The notes: generated from the sequence alone by a model not told the origin. 64,000 bases of DNA from Nakamurella endophytica (GCF_014646215.1 NZ_BMNA01000002.1:552874-616873); one strand, 5' to 3'; counted from the stretch's first letter, positions 28,747 to 37,701 are shown. Numbers and translations are program-made.

Positions 28747-28915
28747 CCGGCGACGGTAACCCGAGCCGCCGCGGCGGGACCTGTCCCGGCCGCTGCAGCG
28801 TGCAGGGCACCGGGGCGACCGGCGGGCGGGCCGCCCCGGCCCGGGCGCCGCCGACCCGGACGCACCCGTACGGACCCCGGCGTGCCCGGCCGGGTAGGGC
28901 TCGTACTGTCGTGGC

Positions 28916-30427
28916 ATGGCCCGGGTCGTCGTCGTCGGTGCCGGCGTCGGCGGACTGGTGGCCGCCGTCCGGCTCGCGGCGCAGGGGCACCGGGTCGAGC
29001 TGTGCGAGGCCGCCGACCGGGTCGGCGGCAAGCTCGGCGGGCAGGTCCTGGACACCGCGGACGGCCGGTTCCGCTTCGACACCGGGCCGACCCTGCTGAC
29101 CCTGCCGCAGGTGTTCGAGGACGTCTTCGCCGGAACCGGCCGACCCCTGTCGGAGACGGTCGACCTGCGCCGGCTGGACATCATCGCGCACTACCGGTTC
29201 GCCGACGGCACGGAGGTGGAGACCGTCAGCGACCAGGTCGAGCAGCGGCGACGATTCGACGCGTCTTTCGGCTCCGGCACCGGTGCCGCCTGGCAGCGGG
29301 TCGTCGACCGCGGGCGCGACATCTGGACGGCCGTCGAGGAGCCGGTGTTCGGCCGGGCGCTGTCCGGCCGCTCGGTGCTGTCCCTGGGCCGCCGGCTGGC
29401 CCGGCTGCAGGACCTGCGGGCAGTGGCTCCGCACCGCACCCTGCACGGCCTGGCGGCGCAGCTGCTGCCGGACCGGCGGCAGCGCTGGATGCTCGAGCGC
29501 TACGCCACCTACGAGGGTTCCGACCCGCGCCGCGCCCCCGCGGCGCTGGCGGTGGTGCCGTACCTGGAGCACCGCTTCGGCGCCTGGCACGTCGGGGGCG
29601 GCCTGCACCGCCTGGCCGACGCCCTCGCCGACCGCTTCACCGAGCTGGGCGGGACGTTGCGGTTGGGCAGCAGGGTCCGCCGGATCGCCGGGAACGGCCG
29701 GGTGACCCACGTCGAGTGCGACGACGGCACGAGACTGCCGGCCGACGTCGTCGTGTCGGACGTCGACGCGCATGCGCTCTACGGCGAGCTGCACCGCACC
29801 CGGCGGCGCGTCCCGCCGGCGGACTCGCTGGCCGGCTTCGTGGTGCTGCTGGCGGTACGCGACCCGCTCCCGGGGCTCGGTCACCACACCGTCTTCTTCG
29901 GCGGCCACCCCTACGGCGACGAGTTCGACGCGGTCTTCGGCGAGCGCACCGGGCCGCGCCGCCGCGGTCCCGGCCGGCCGGTCCCGGATCCGGTCGTCTA
30001 CCTGGACGCGCCCCGGGACCCCGCGCTCGCGCCGCCCGGCACCCGCGGCGTGTACCTGCTGGTGAACGCACCTCGCCACGGTCGGGACGGCGGGCCCGGC
30101 ACGGTGGACTGGACCCGCACGGGCCTGGCCGAGCGCTACGCCGACCAGGTCCTCGCCCTGCTCGCCGGCCGCGGGCTGGACCTGCGGCCGCACGTCGTCG
30201 CCCGGGCCGTCCGCACCCCCGCGGACCTCGAGCGGGAGACCGGGGCGCCCGGCGGCGCCATCTACGGGCAGGTCCAGCACGGGCCGCTGGCCACCGTGCT
30301 GCGCGCCCACAACCGGGCGCGGACCCGGGGGTTGTTCCTCGTCGGCGGGTCGACCCACCCGGGCGGCGGACTGCCGCTGGTCGCCCTGTCCGCCCGTGCG
30401 GTGGCCGCGGAGATCGGGCCGGCCTGA
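28916..30427 (+). CDS. crtI: CrtI-type carotenoid desaturase (phytoene desaturase family)
   Basis: A 503-residue FAD-dependent amine-oxidase-fold enzyme. V-V-V-G-A-G-V-G-G-L (5-14) and G-G-K-L-G-G bind FAD; F-D-T-G-P-T-L-L-T-L-P (about 47-57) and R-Y-A-T-Y-E-G-S-D-P-R-R-A-P are CrtI signatures. The C-terminal F-L-V-G-G-S-T-H-P-G-G-G-L-P-L-V is the carotenoid-desaturase motif. It should insert double bonds into phytoene or a later C40 intermediate; which of CrtI or a CrtD-like role it has cannot be told from sequence. TACTGT ends six bases before the ATG and there is no ribosome binding site, so the message is probably leaderless. It lies apart from the cruF group by three genes. Confidence 0.88.
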   Translation: MARVVVVGAGVGGLVAAVRLAAQGHRVELCEAADRVGGKLGGQVLDTADGRFRFDTGPTLLTLPQVFEDVFAGTGRPLSETVDLRRLDIIAHYRFADGTEVETVSDQVEQRRRFDASFGSGTGAAWQRVVDRGRDIWTAVEEPVFGRALSGRSVLSLGRRLARLQDLRAVAPHRTLHGLAAQLLPDRRQRWMLERYATYEGSDPRRAPAALAVVPYLEHRFGAWHVGGGLHRLADALADRFTELGGTLRLGSRVRRIAGNGRVTHVECDDGTRLPADVVVSDVDAHALYGELHRTRRRVPPADSLAGFVVLLAVRDPLPGLGHHTVFFGGHPYGDEFDAVFGERTGPRRRGPGRPVPDPVVYLDAPRDPALAPPGTRGVYLLVNAPRHGRDGGPGTVDWTRTGLAERYADQVLALLAGRGLDLRPHVVARAVRTPADLERETGAPGGAIYGQVQHGPLATVLRAHNRARTRGLFLVGGSTHPGGGLPLVALSARAVAAEIGPA

Positions 30428-30468
30428 GTCGGCGCCGGGCGGTGCGCGGCCACGGTCGCCACCTGCCT

Positions 30469-30535
30469 GCCACGGTGCGCGACACGGTGCCTGGCACGGT
30501 GCCTGACACGGGCCGACACGGGGCCTGGCGCGGTG
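30469..30535 (+). repeat. Degenerate 12-bp tandem repeat after crtI
   Basis: About five and a half units with consensus GRCACGGTGCCT (unit starts at 30469, 30481, 30493, then 30505 shortened to ten bases, 30515 and 30527). It fills the gap between the convergent crtI and phosphatidyltransferase genes. Confidence 0.75.
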
Positions 30536-30563
30536 TCGACCGCCGTGCCCGAGACCAGGCCGG

Positions 30564-31256
30564 TCACCGTGCCGGCCGGCCCGCTCGCTCGCCGCGGATC
30601 GCCGGTCCGGGCGGCGTCCGCAGCAGCTGCAGCACGCCGACGGCGCCGGCCCCGGTCCACACCGCCGCGCACAGCCGCGCCGGCCACCGGTTCGGGCTGA
30701 CCAGCGCCGACCCGCACGCCAGCAGGGCGCAGATGGTGAACGTCGGGCGCTCGGCCACCGTGATGCGGGCCGGTACGCGGCGGATCCGGCGCAGCGTGTC
30801 CACTCCCCACGCCGCCCCGACAGCCGTCGCCGCCGACCAGCCCGGTGCGCCGCGCCGCCACAGCACCAGCGCGAACGCACCGTCGGACAGCCGGTCGGCG
30901 ACCGCGTCGGCGACCGCTCCCGAGCGTGTCGCCCGGCCGCCGACGATCGCGGTGGCGCCGTCCAGCCCGTCGCACAGCGCCGCACCGAGCACGGCCGCGC
31001 CCGCCGCGACCGGGTGCCGGGCGGCGAGCGCGACGGCCGCGCCGGCCAGGCCGACGCCGGCCCCGGTCACCGCCGTCGGCGGCACCCCGGCGCGGGACAG
31101 CAGCCGGCCGCCGACCCACATGCCCCGCAGCCACCGGCCGAGCAGCGGCACCCGGCCCGGGTCGATGCCGTGGTGCACCGCCGACCAGCGCCCGGGCAGG
31201 TCACCCGGCGCAGCGGCGCCGGCGGCGGGCCGGGATGGGAGATCGGCGGCGGTCAC
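30564..31256 (-). CDS. CDP-alcohol phosphatidyltransferase family membrane protein
   Basis: 230 residues with about six helices. The core motif appears as C-D-G-L-D-G-A-T-A-I followed by G-A-V-A-D-A-V-A-D. The expected D-x2-D-G-x2-A-R-x8-G-x3-D-x3-D keeps all four aspartates, but the Arg is replaced by Ile. These enzymes join a CDP-alcohol to a second alcohol in phospholipid synthesis. The altered motif and short length leave the exact substrate open, and reduced or changed activity is possible. The GTG start lacks an obvious ribosome binding site. Convergent with crtI, divergent from the EEP gene. Confidence 0.8.
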   Translation of the reverse strand: MTAADLPSRPAAGAAAPGDLPGRWSAVHHGIDPGRVPLLGRWLRGMWVGGRLLSRAGVPPTAVTGAGVGLAGAAVALAARHPVAAGAAVLGAALCDGLDGATAIVGGRATRSGAVADAVADRLSDGAFALVLWRRGAPGWSAATAVGAAWGVDTLRRIRRVPARITVAERPTFTICALLACGSALVSPNRWPARLCAAVWTGAGAVGVLQLLRTPPGPAIRGERAGRPAR

Positions 31257-31384
31257 CCCGGTAGTGTGCCCGCGGCCCGCCGGACCGGGCGCCTCCCCCG
31301 GCCGCTGCCGCCGGCCACGGGTCCGGGTTCGGGCGTGCGCGGTCCCGAGCGGTGGCGGTGCCCTCCCCGGGATACTGCGCAGTC

Positions 31385-32155
31385 GTGCGCCTCGCCACCT
31401 TCAACGTCGCGTCGGCCCGGGCGGCCGACGGGACCACCGACCTGTCGGCGTACCGCGCCGCGATCCGGGAGCTGGACGCCGACGTCCTCGCGCTGCAGGA
31501 GGTGGACCGCGACCAGCCGAGGTCCGGTGGGGCGGACCTGACGCGGTGCGCCGCCGAGGCCATGGGAGCCGTCGAGCAGGTGTTCGCGCCGACGCTGTAC
31601 GGGACCCCGGGGCGTCGCTGGACGGCCGCGGGCGAGCAGCATCGCGACGGGCCCGCCTACGGCTGCGCGCTGCTCAGCCGGGTACCGCTGCACGACGTCC
31701 ACCTGGTGCGCATCCCGGCGGCACCGGTGGCGCTGCCGTTGTGGGTGCCGGGACCGGGCCTGGTGGTGGTGCGCGAGGAGCCGCGGGTCGCCGTGGTGGC
31801 CCGGGCCGACCTCGGCCCGCGGCGGTCCGCCACCGTGGTGGCCACCCACCTGCCGTTCGTGCCGGGCTGGAAGCAGTGGCAGCTGGTGCGACTGGTCCGC
31901 TCGCTGGAGCACCTGCCCGACCCGCTGCTCCTGCTCGGCGACCTGAACCTGCAGGGCTCGGCGTCCCGGCTGAGCGGCTACCGCAGCCTGGCGCAGGCCC
32001 CGACGTTCCCGTCCTCGCGGCCGCGCCTGCAGCTGGACCATGTGCTGCTCCGCGGCCGCACGGAGGATCTGGGGACCGTCACCGGGACGTCCACCCCGGC
32101 GCTGGGCGTCTCGGATCACCGCCCACTGGTGGTGGACGTCGACCTGGCGGGGTGA
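31385..32155 (+). CDS. Endonuclease/exonuclease/phosphatase (EEP) family protein
   Basis: A 256-residue EEP-fold metal-dependent hydrolase. Motifs in order: A-T-F-N-V (catalytic Asn), L-A-L-Q-E-V-D (metal Glu), V-V-A-T-H-L, L-L-L-G-D-L-N-L (Asp/Asn pair), L-D-H-V-L-L (Asp/His) and V-S-D-H-R-P-L-V-V (final catalytic His). Members cleave phosphodiesters or phosphomonoesters in nucleic acids, sphingolipids or inositides; no signal peptide is seen, so it acts inside the cell. The GTG at 31385 starts at strand 1. Its last 40 bases overlap the tail of the convergent YihY gene. Confidence 0.87.
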   Translation: MRLATFNVASARAADGTTDLSAYRAAIRELDADVLALQEVDRDQPRSGGADLTRCAAEAMGAVEQVFAPTLYGTPGRRWTAAGEQHRDGPAYGCALLSRVPLHDVHLVRIPAAPVALPLWVPGPGLVVVREEPRVAVVARADLGPRRSATVVATHLPFVPGWKQWQLVRLVRSLEHLPDPLLLLGDLNLQGSASRLSGYRSLAQAPTFPSSRPRLQLDHVLLRGRTEDLGTVTGTSTPALGVSDHRPLVVDVDLAG

Positions 32156-33033
32156 CTGCCGGGACCGGCCGCCGGATCCGGCAGGTCCCGGCGACCGCGC
32201 TCATGCAGCACCAGCGCGAGCAGGTAGCCCAGCAGGAAGACCAGGTGCTCGAGGTAGACCAGGAAGCTGATCGCGGCGACGGTGGCGGCCGGCGCATAGC
32301 CGCCGAAGGCGTGCGCGAAGCCGCCGATCAGCCGGACCGCGACGGTGTAGCCGATGGCCTGGCCGGAGATCCAGGACGCGGCGACGAACGCGCCCCACAC
32401 CAGCGGCCCGGCGCGCAGCCGCGTGCTGGCGAACAGCCGGTAGACCAGCAGCAGGATGCCGAAGACCGCGACGAACAGCAGGTTGAAGGCCACGAACGTG
32501 CCGAGCAGGCGGGCGCCGGTACCGGTGCCGAAGCCGTCCAGCAGCGGCCGCACCGGACCGGCCAGGACCAGCACGATCAGGACGACGGCCACCGTCAGCA
32601 GCGGCGTCAGCGCCCGGCCGCGCAGCGCCCGCGGCCAGCGCTCGCGGGCCCGGGAGAACCGCTCGAGGCTGCGGACGATCCCCTCGGCGTACAGGGAGAT
32701 CGGCAGCAGCGCGACCAGCACCGTCCACCACGGCGCGGCCACCGCCTGCCGGGCGAAGGCCGCGACGTCCGCGTCGAGCCCGAGCGGGCCCGGGAGGAAC
32801 CGGGCGAGCCCGTCCGCGGTCTGCGTCATCCGGTCCGGGCCCAGCACCGCGGCGGTCAGCTGCACGCCGATCGCCAGCAGGGGCACCAGGCCGAAGGCGG
32901 AGTAGCAGGTCAGAGCGGCCGCGACGACCATCATGTCCGAGCGCCGGGCCAGCCGCCGGAGCTCCCGGACGATGCCGCCGAGCGCGGCGGCCAGGCGGCG
33001 GAGCCGCGTCACCGGCGGCCGGGCCGGTGGCAC
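32116..33033 (-). CDS. YihY/BrkB-family inner membrane protein
   Basis: 305 residues with six hydrophobic helices: a short basic N-terminus, A-A-A-L-T-C-Y-S-A-F-G-L-V-P-L in helix 1 (the family's A-A-x-x-x-Y-x-x-x-x-x-x-P-L), S-L-Y-A-E-G-I-V-R-S-L-E-R, and helices ending Y-L-E-H-L-V-F-L-L-G-Y. The family was once described as RNase BN but is now seen as a membrane protein of uncertain function. The C-terminal 13 residues are encoded in a stretch shared with the convergent EEP gene. Confidence 0.85.
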   Translation of the reverse strand: MPPARPPVTRLRRLAAALGGIVRELRRLARRSDMMVVAAALTCYSAFGLVPLLAIGVQLTAAVLGPDRMTQTADGLARFLPGPLGLDADVAAFARQAVAAPWWTVLVALLPISLYAEGIVRSLERFSRARERWPRALRGRALTPLLTVAVVLIVLVLAGPVRPLLDGFGTGTGARLLGTFVAFNLLFVAVFGILLLVYRLFASTRLRAGPLVWGAFVAASWISGQAIGYTVAVRLIGGFAHAFGGYAPAATVAAISFLVYLEHLVFLLGYLLALVLHERGRRDLPDPAAGPGSHPARSTSTTSGR

Positions 33034-33234
33034 GGGCGGCCCGCGCGCCGGGTGGCCGTCGGCGGCGTGCCGGGTCGGCCCGGGTCGACGGGCATGCGGA
33101 CTCCTCCCGATGGCGGCGCTCCGAGTGTCCGGAGGGCTCCATCATGCGGGTGGCCCGGCCGGGCGCGCCGGTACGTTCGCAGGGAGAGCGAGGCGCCCGT
33201 CGTCGCTCCCCGACCGAGGAGACGAGCCCCAGGC

Positions 33235-34248
33235 ATGGAGTCCTTCCCGCCCGCGGTCCGGCCGCGACGGGCCGCACCCGTCGGCGGCCCCCGGGTCGCG
33301 ACGGTGCTGCCGGCGTTGCGCCGGACGCCGGTGCTCGTCCTCGGCGCCGTCACCGCGGTGGTCGTCGGGCTGCAGATCGCCTGGCCGCTGGCGCACGGCA
33401 GCTGGTCGCGGGTGCTGACGGTGGCCATCGTGGTGGGCTTCGCGCTGCTGTGCCTGCTGCACGTGGCGGTGACGCGCGGCCGGCGGCGGGCGGTGCTGGT
33501 GCTCGCGGTGACCGCCGTGCCCGGCTTCCTCGTCGAGGTGCTGGGCGTGCACACCGGACTGCCGTTCGGCGGGTACGCCTACTCGGACACCCTCGGTCCG
33601 CGGTGGCTCGGCGTCCCGCTCGTCGTCGGGCTGGCGTGGACGATGCTCTGCTGGCCGGCGGCCTGCGCGGCCCGGGCGCTGACCCGCAGCCCGGTCGGCC
33701 GGGTGCTGCTCGGGGCGTGGGCGACGACGGCCGGCGACCTGTTCCTGGACCCACAGCTGGTGTCCCTGGGCGGTTGGTCCTGGCACGACCCTTCGCCCCA
33801 CCTGCCGGGCGTGCCGACGGTGCCGCTGAGCAACTACCTGGGCTGGCTGCTCGCGACGCTGGTGCTGTCGGCGCTCGTGCAGCGGGCGACCGGGCCGTCC
33901 GTCCGGACGCCGCCGGGTGACGCCCGGGACGCGTTCGGCGTCGGGCTGTACCTGTGGTCCTGGGTGTCCTGGACAACGGCGCTGCTGTTCTTCCTGGCGC
34001 AGCCCGCCGCGGCGGCGTGGGGAGCCGTCGCCATGGGGACCGTCGCGGTGCCCGTCGTGCTCCGGTGGGTCCGGCGGCGGGCCGGCTCCGCCGCCGGCTC
34101 CGGTGGCCCACCGGCCGGCGTCGCGGGGACGGTGACCGGCGCCGGCGGGACGGGGACCGGCACCCCGGTGACCGGCGCTCACGTCGCGGGAGCGGTGACC
34201 GGCGCCGCGACCGGGCCGGTCGCCGAGCATCGGCGGCCGCAGTGGTGA
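33235..34248 (+). CDS. cruF: CruF-type carotenoid 1',2'-hydratase
   Basis: 337 residues, about seven or eight helices, of the carotenoid-biosynthesis membrane family (DUF422). L-V-E-V-L-G-V-H-T-G-L-P-F-G-G-Y-A-Y (about 100-117) and G-D-L-F-L-D-P-Q (about 164-171) are its signatures, with the His/Asp pairs expected of the hydratase. Known CruF enzymes add water across the 1',2' bond of the psi end of lycopene-type carotenoids, making a tertiary alcohol that can be glycosylated. The C-terminal 50 residues are a Gly/Thr/Val-rich tail. The stop overlaps the GTG of the FAD oxidoreductase gene (GTGA). Confidence 0.85.
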   Translation: MESFPPAVRPRRAAPVGGPRVATVLPALRRTPVLVLGAVTAVVVGLQIAWPLAHGSWSRVLTVAIVVGFALLCLLHVAVTRGRRRAVLVLAVTAVPGFLVEVLGVHTGLPFGGYAYSDTLGPRWLGVPLVVGLAWTMLCWPAACAARALTRSPVGRVLLGAWATTAGDLFLDPQLVSLGGWSWHDPSPHLPGVPTVPLSNYLGWLLATLVLSALVQRATGPSVRTPPGDARDAFGVGLYLWSWVSWTTALLFFLAQPAAAAWGAVAMGTVAVPVVLRWVRRRAGSAAGSGGPPAGVAGTVTGAGGTGTGTPVTGAHVAGAVTGAATGPVAEHRRPQW

Positions 34249-35822
34249 CCGGCGGTCGCCGCCGGTGGACGCCCGGTCGGGACACGTCGGCGGTGCGGCA
34301 TCCGGCCGCCCCGGGCCGGCTGCGCGACGACGGGCGGCACCACGTCGCGGTCGTCGGCGGCGGGGTCGCCGGACTGGCCGCCGCCACGGCGCTGGCCGAG
34401 CGGGGCGTCGCGGTCACCCTGCTGGAGTCCCACGACCAGCTCGGCGGCCGGGTGCGCGCCTGGCCGGTGGACCACGCCGACGGTCCGGCCACCATGAGCC
34501 GCGGGTTCCACGCGTTCTTCCGCCAGTACTACAACCTGCGCGGGCTGCTGCGCCGGACCGACCCCGCGCTGGCGCGGCTGCGCCCGCTCGACGACTACCC
34601 GCTGCTGTCCCGGTCCGGCTACCGGGACTCGTTCGCCCGCATCCCCCGCACCCCGCCGCTGAACCTGGCCGCGTTCGTGCTCTCCAGCCGGACCTTCACG
34701 TTGCGCGACCTGGCCCGCATCGACACGGCGGCGGCCGGCGAGCTGCTCGACGTGGAGTTCCCCCGCACCTTCACCGACCACGACGGCGAGAGCGCCGCAC
34801 AGTTCCTGGACCGCCTGCGCTTCCCCGACGCGGCGCGTCACCTGGCGCTGGAGGTGTTCGCCCGCAGCTTCTTCGCCGACCCGGGTGACTTCTCGGCGGG
34901 CGAGCTGATCGGCATGTTCCACACCTACTTCCTCGGGTCCGCGGAGGGGCTGCTGTTCGACGTCCCGGACGACGACTACGACACCGCGCTGTGGGCGCCG
35001 CTCGGGCGGTACCTGGCCGGCCGGGGCGCGCAGGTCCGGACCGGCACCGTGGTCACCGGTCTGCGGTCGACCGACGCGGCGGTCGAGGTCCTCACGTCGA
35101 CGGGCCCGGTGCGGGCCGACGCCGTCGTGGTGGCCGCCGATCTTGTCGCGACCCAGCGGCTGGTCGGGACGGCGGGGGCGATCCGAGCCGGCGACGGGTG
35201 GCGCGAGCAGCTGCGGGCCCTGCGCACCGCGCCGCCGTTCGCGGTGTGGCGGCTGTGGCTCGACCGGCCGGCGCGCGCCGACCGCCCGCCGTTCCTGGCC
35301 ACCGCCGGCTACGACTACGTCGACAACGTCAGCGTGGTGGACCGTTTCGAGGACGGGGCGGCGGCCTGGGCGGCGCGTACCGGCGGGTCGGTGATCGAGC
35401 TGCACGCCTACGCGCTGCCCGCCGAGGCCGACCACGACGACGTGCGGGCCGCCATGCGGCGGGTGCTGGCCGAGGTCTGCCCGGAGCTGGCGCAGGCGCG
35501 CACCGTCGCCGAGGAGTACCTGGTACAGGCCGACTGTCCACTGGTCGGGACCGAACCGTGGCTGTCCCGGCCGGATGTCGGCACCCCCGATCCGCGGGTC
35601 GTCCTCGCCGGTGACGGGGTGCGCTGCGAGTACCCGGTGGCGCTGATGGAACGGGCGGCGACGACCGGGTTCCAGGCGGCCAACCGGCTGCTGGCCGGCT
35701 GGGAGCTGGCCGGCCAGGACCTGTGGACGGTGCCGCTCGCCGCCCGTACGCGTTTCGCCCGGCACGCCGGCCGGGCCGCGTCCCGGACCCGGCCGGCCCG
35801 CGCGGCCCAGCCGGCGGGCTGA
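34245..35822 (+). CDS. crtU: FAD-dependent carotenoid oxidoreductase, CrtU-like (beta-ring desaturase/methyl migrase)
   Basis: 525 residues. V-A-V-V-G-G-G-V-A-G-L-A-A-A (about 35-48) and L-G-G-R-V-R-A bind FAD. M-S-R-G-F-H-A-F-F-R-Q-Y-Y-N-L-R is, as far as I recall, characteristic of CrtU/CruE enzymes that turn a beta ring into an aromatic chi or phi ring. A C-terminal D-G-V-R-C-E-Y-P-V-A-L-M-E-R-A-A-T-T-G is the closing FAD motif. No lycopene cyclase is in the window. Coupled to cruF by a GTGA overlap and followed by a glycosyltransferase. Another FAD-dependent carotenoid step is the alternative. Confidence 0.75.
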   Translation: MTGGRRRWTPGRDTSAVRHPAAPGRLRDDGRHHVAVVGGGVAGLAAATALAERGVAVTLLESHDQLGGRVRAWPVDHADGPATMSRGFHAFFRQYYNLRGLLRRTDPALARLRPLDDYPLLSRSGYRDSFARIPRTPPLNLAAFVLSSRTFTLRDLARIDTAAAGELLDVEFPRTFTDHDGESAAQFLDRLRFPDAARHLALEVFARSFFADPGDFSAGELIGMFHTYFLGSAEGLLFDVPDDDYDTALWAPLGRYLAGRGAQVRTGTVVTGLRSTDAAVEVLTSTGPVRADAVVVAADLVATQRLVGTAGAIRAGDGWREQLRALRTAPPFAVWRLWLDRPARADRPPFLATAGYDYVDNVSVVDRFEDGAAAWAARTGGSVIELHAYALPAEADHDDVRAAMRRVLAEVCPELAQARTVAEEYLVQADCPLVGTEPWLSRPDVGTPDPRVVLAGDGVRCEYPVALMERAATTGFQAANRLLAGWELAGQDLWTVPLAARTRFARHAGRAASRTRPARAAQPAG

Positions 35823-35899
35823 CACCGCTCCGTCCCGGCGGCCCGGCCGGCCGCCCCAGCCCGCCGCGCGCCGCGGCCCGTCCCTCGGAGGTTGCAACG

Positions 35900-37075
35900 G
35901 TGTCGTCCGAGCGGCGCTCGGCGTCCGTCCCGACCGGCAGCCGGCCGGGACGGGTCGCCATGGGCGGTGCCGTCCGTCGCGCCGTCGGGGGCGTCCTCCG
36001 GGGCGCCGTGCTGGCGGGTTCCGCGCTGTCGGCCGCGGGGGCAGTGCACGCCGTCGTCAACGGACGGCTGCTGCGCCGTCCGTCGGCCGGGCCCGGGCCG
36101 CTGCCCCGGCTGTCCGTGCTGGTGCCCGCCCGGAACGAGGCCGCCGGCATCGGCGACTGCCTGGCCGCCCTGGGCACCGGACACGAGGTGCTGGTGCTCG
36201 ACGACGAGTCCGACGACGGCACGGCCGATGTCGCGACGCGCGGTGGTGCCCGGGTGCTGGCCGGCCGCCCGCTGCCCCCGGGCTGGCTGGGCAAGCCGTG
36301 GGCCTGCGCCCAGCTCGTGGAGGCCGCCGACCCCGGCAGCGAGGTGCTGGTGTTCGTCGACGCCGACGTCCGGATGGCTCCGGGCGGGGTGGCCGCCGCC
36401 GTGCGGATGCTGCTCGACGCGGACCTGGACATCGTGTGCCCGTTCCCCCGGCAGCTCGCCGGCAGCGTCCCGGAACGCCTGGTGCAGCCCCTGCTGCAGT
36501 GGTCCTGGCTGACCACGCTGCCGTTGCGCGCCGCGGAGCGGTCGGCCCGGCCGTCCCTCACGGCGGCCTGCGGCCAGTTCGTCGTGGTCCGGCGCGCCGC
36601 CCTGGACCGCTGCGGCGGCTTCGCGGCCGTGCGGTCCGCGGTCCTGGACGACGTCGCGCTGGTGCGGGCGGTGAAGTCGGCGGGAGGGCGCGGCGGCATC
36701 GTGGACGGCACGGATCTGGCCGCCTGCCGGATGTACCGGGACTGGCCGTCGGTGCGGGACGGCTACGGCAAGTCGCTGTGGTCGGCGGTCGGCTCGCTGC
36801 CGGCCGCGGCGGCCATGCTGTTCGGACTGCTGCTGGTGTGGGTGGTGCCGCCGGTTGCAGCGCTGTTCGGCTCCCGGACCGGCCTGGCGGGGTACCTGTT
36901 CGGCGTGGCCGGGCGGGTGGCGACCGGTCGCCGGACGGGCGCCAGGGTGCTGCCGGACGCCGGGGCACACCCGGTGTCCGTGGGGCTGCTGTCCTACCTG
37001 CTGGCGCGGTCGGTGGTGCTGCGCCGTTACGGGGTGCTCCGGTGGAAGGGCCGGGACATCGACGCGGCCCGCTGA
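35900..37075 (+). CDS. GT2-family glycosyltransferase, probably carotenoid glycosyltransferase (CruC/CruG type)
   Basis: 391 residues with one N-terminal helix, then a GT-A domain. L-S-V-L-V-P-A-R-N-E-A opens it, V-L-V-L-D-D-E-S-D-D-G-T binds nucleotide, V-F-V-D-A-D-V-R-M is the D-x-D site, and G-G-F and D-D-V-A-L lie in the catalytic region; three or four helices follow. GGAGG seven bases before the GTG at 35900 sets the start. Following cruF and the CrtU-like gene, it most likely glycosylates the tertiary hydroxyl made by CruF. The sugar and any later acylation are not readable. Confidence 0.82.
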   Translation: MSSERRSASVPTGSRPGRVAMGGAVRRAVGGVLRGAVLAGSALSAAGAVHAVVNGRLLRRPSAGPGPLPRLSVLVPARNEAAGIGDCLAALGTGHEVLVLDDESDDGTADVATRGGARVLAGRPLPPGWLGKPWACAQLVEAADPGSEVLVFVDADVRMAPGGVAAAVRMLLDADLDIVCPFPRQLAGSVPERLVQPLLQWSWLTTLPLRAAERSARPSLTAACGQFVVVRRAALDRCGGFAAVRSAVLDDVALVRAVKSAGGRGGIVDGTDLAACRMYRDWPSVRDGYGKSLWSAVGSLPAAAAMLFGLLLVWVVPPVAALFGSRTGLAGYLFGVAGRVATGRRTGARVLPDAGAHPVSVGLLSYLLARSVVLRRYGVLRWKGRDIDAAR

Positions 37076-37233
37076 CGCCGGCCGACCTCGTCGCTGCGTC
37101 GAATCGCACCGGGTTCGGCCGGTCCGCGCGAGGACCGGGCACCCGGCCGGGTGCCGTGCCGCCCGAGGCCGAGGACCGGGCCGCCCGGCGGTTACGGTGT
37201 GGACTCGGTCACCGAGGTCGGAGGAGCGCAGCC

Positions 37234-37701
37234 ATGGGACGTCGTTGGATCGGGTCGGTCGTCGCCGCAGGCGTCGCGGCGGCCACGATGATCGCGGCCG
37301 CTCCGGCCGCCGCCGCCGGCACCATCGACAAGGTCGGCAAGGTCAGGGATTCCGGCTGTGCGGGCCGCATGATCGACCACAAGGCGATCATCGGCGAGAC
37401 CGGGCGCCGGCTCGGCCAGGTCGAGCTGTGGTACTCCTCCCGCAACGGCGGCGAGAACTGCGTGATCACGCGCAGCTCGGTGGGCCGGGCGGAGATGATC
37501 GCGTCGCTGGAGGTCGACCGGGACGGCAACAAGCGCTGGTCGTCCGGCGACGTCCGCTCGGCCGACCACGGCGTCTACAACAGCTACGCCGGCGGTGCCT
37601 ACCGGACGGGCACCAACCGGCACTGCGTGCGCTTCCAGGGGCTGATCTGGAGGTCCGGCGACTCGGGGTCCGCCGTCAGCAGGTGGAGCCATTGCAGCTG
37701 A
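37234..37701 (+). CDS. Small secreted cysteine-containing protein
   Basis: 155 residues with a signal peptide (cleavage after A-A-A-A near 28), leaving a basic, Arg/Ser/Gly-rich mature protein of about 125 residues. Four cysteines are spaced as two likely disulfides (S-G-C-A-G, N-C-V-I, H-C-V-R, H-C-S at the end). W-Y-S-S-R-N-G-G-E-N-C resembles small secreted actinomycete proteins of unknown role. GGAGGAG precedes the ATG. It stands alone. Confidence 0.75.
   Translation: MGRRWIGSVVAAGVAAATMIAAAPAAAAGTIDKVGKVRDSGCAGRMIDHKAIIGETGRRLGQVELWYSSRNGGENCVITRSSVGRAEMIASLEVDRDGNKRWSSGDVRSADHGVYNSYAGGAYRTGTNRHCVRFQGLIWRSGDSGSAVSRWSHCS

Noticed and set aside
27766..33234. The front 1,800 codons of a 2,160-codon plus-strand frame.
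   Set aside because: It is Arg/Gly/Pro-rich and overlaps crtI and other clear genes. Only the end, from 33235, is the cruF product.
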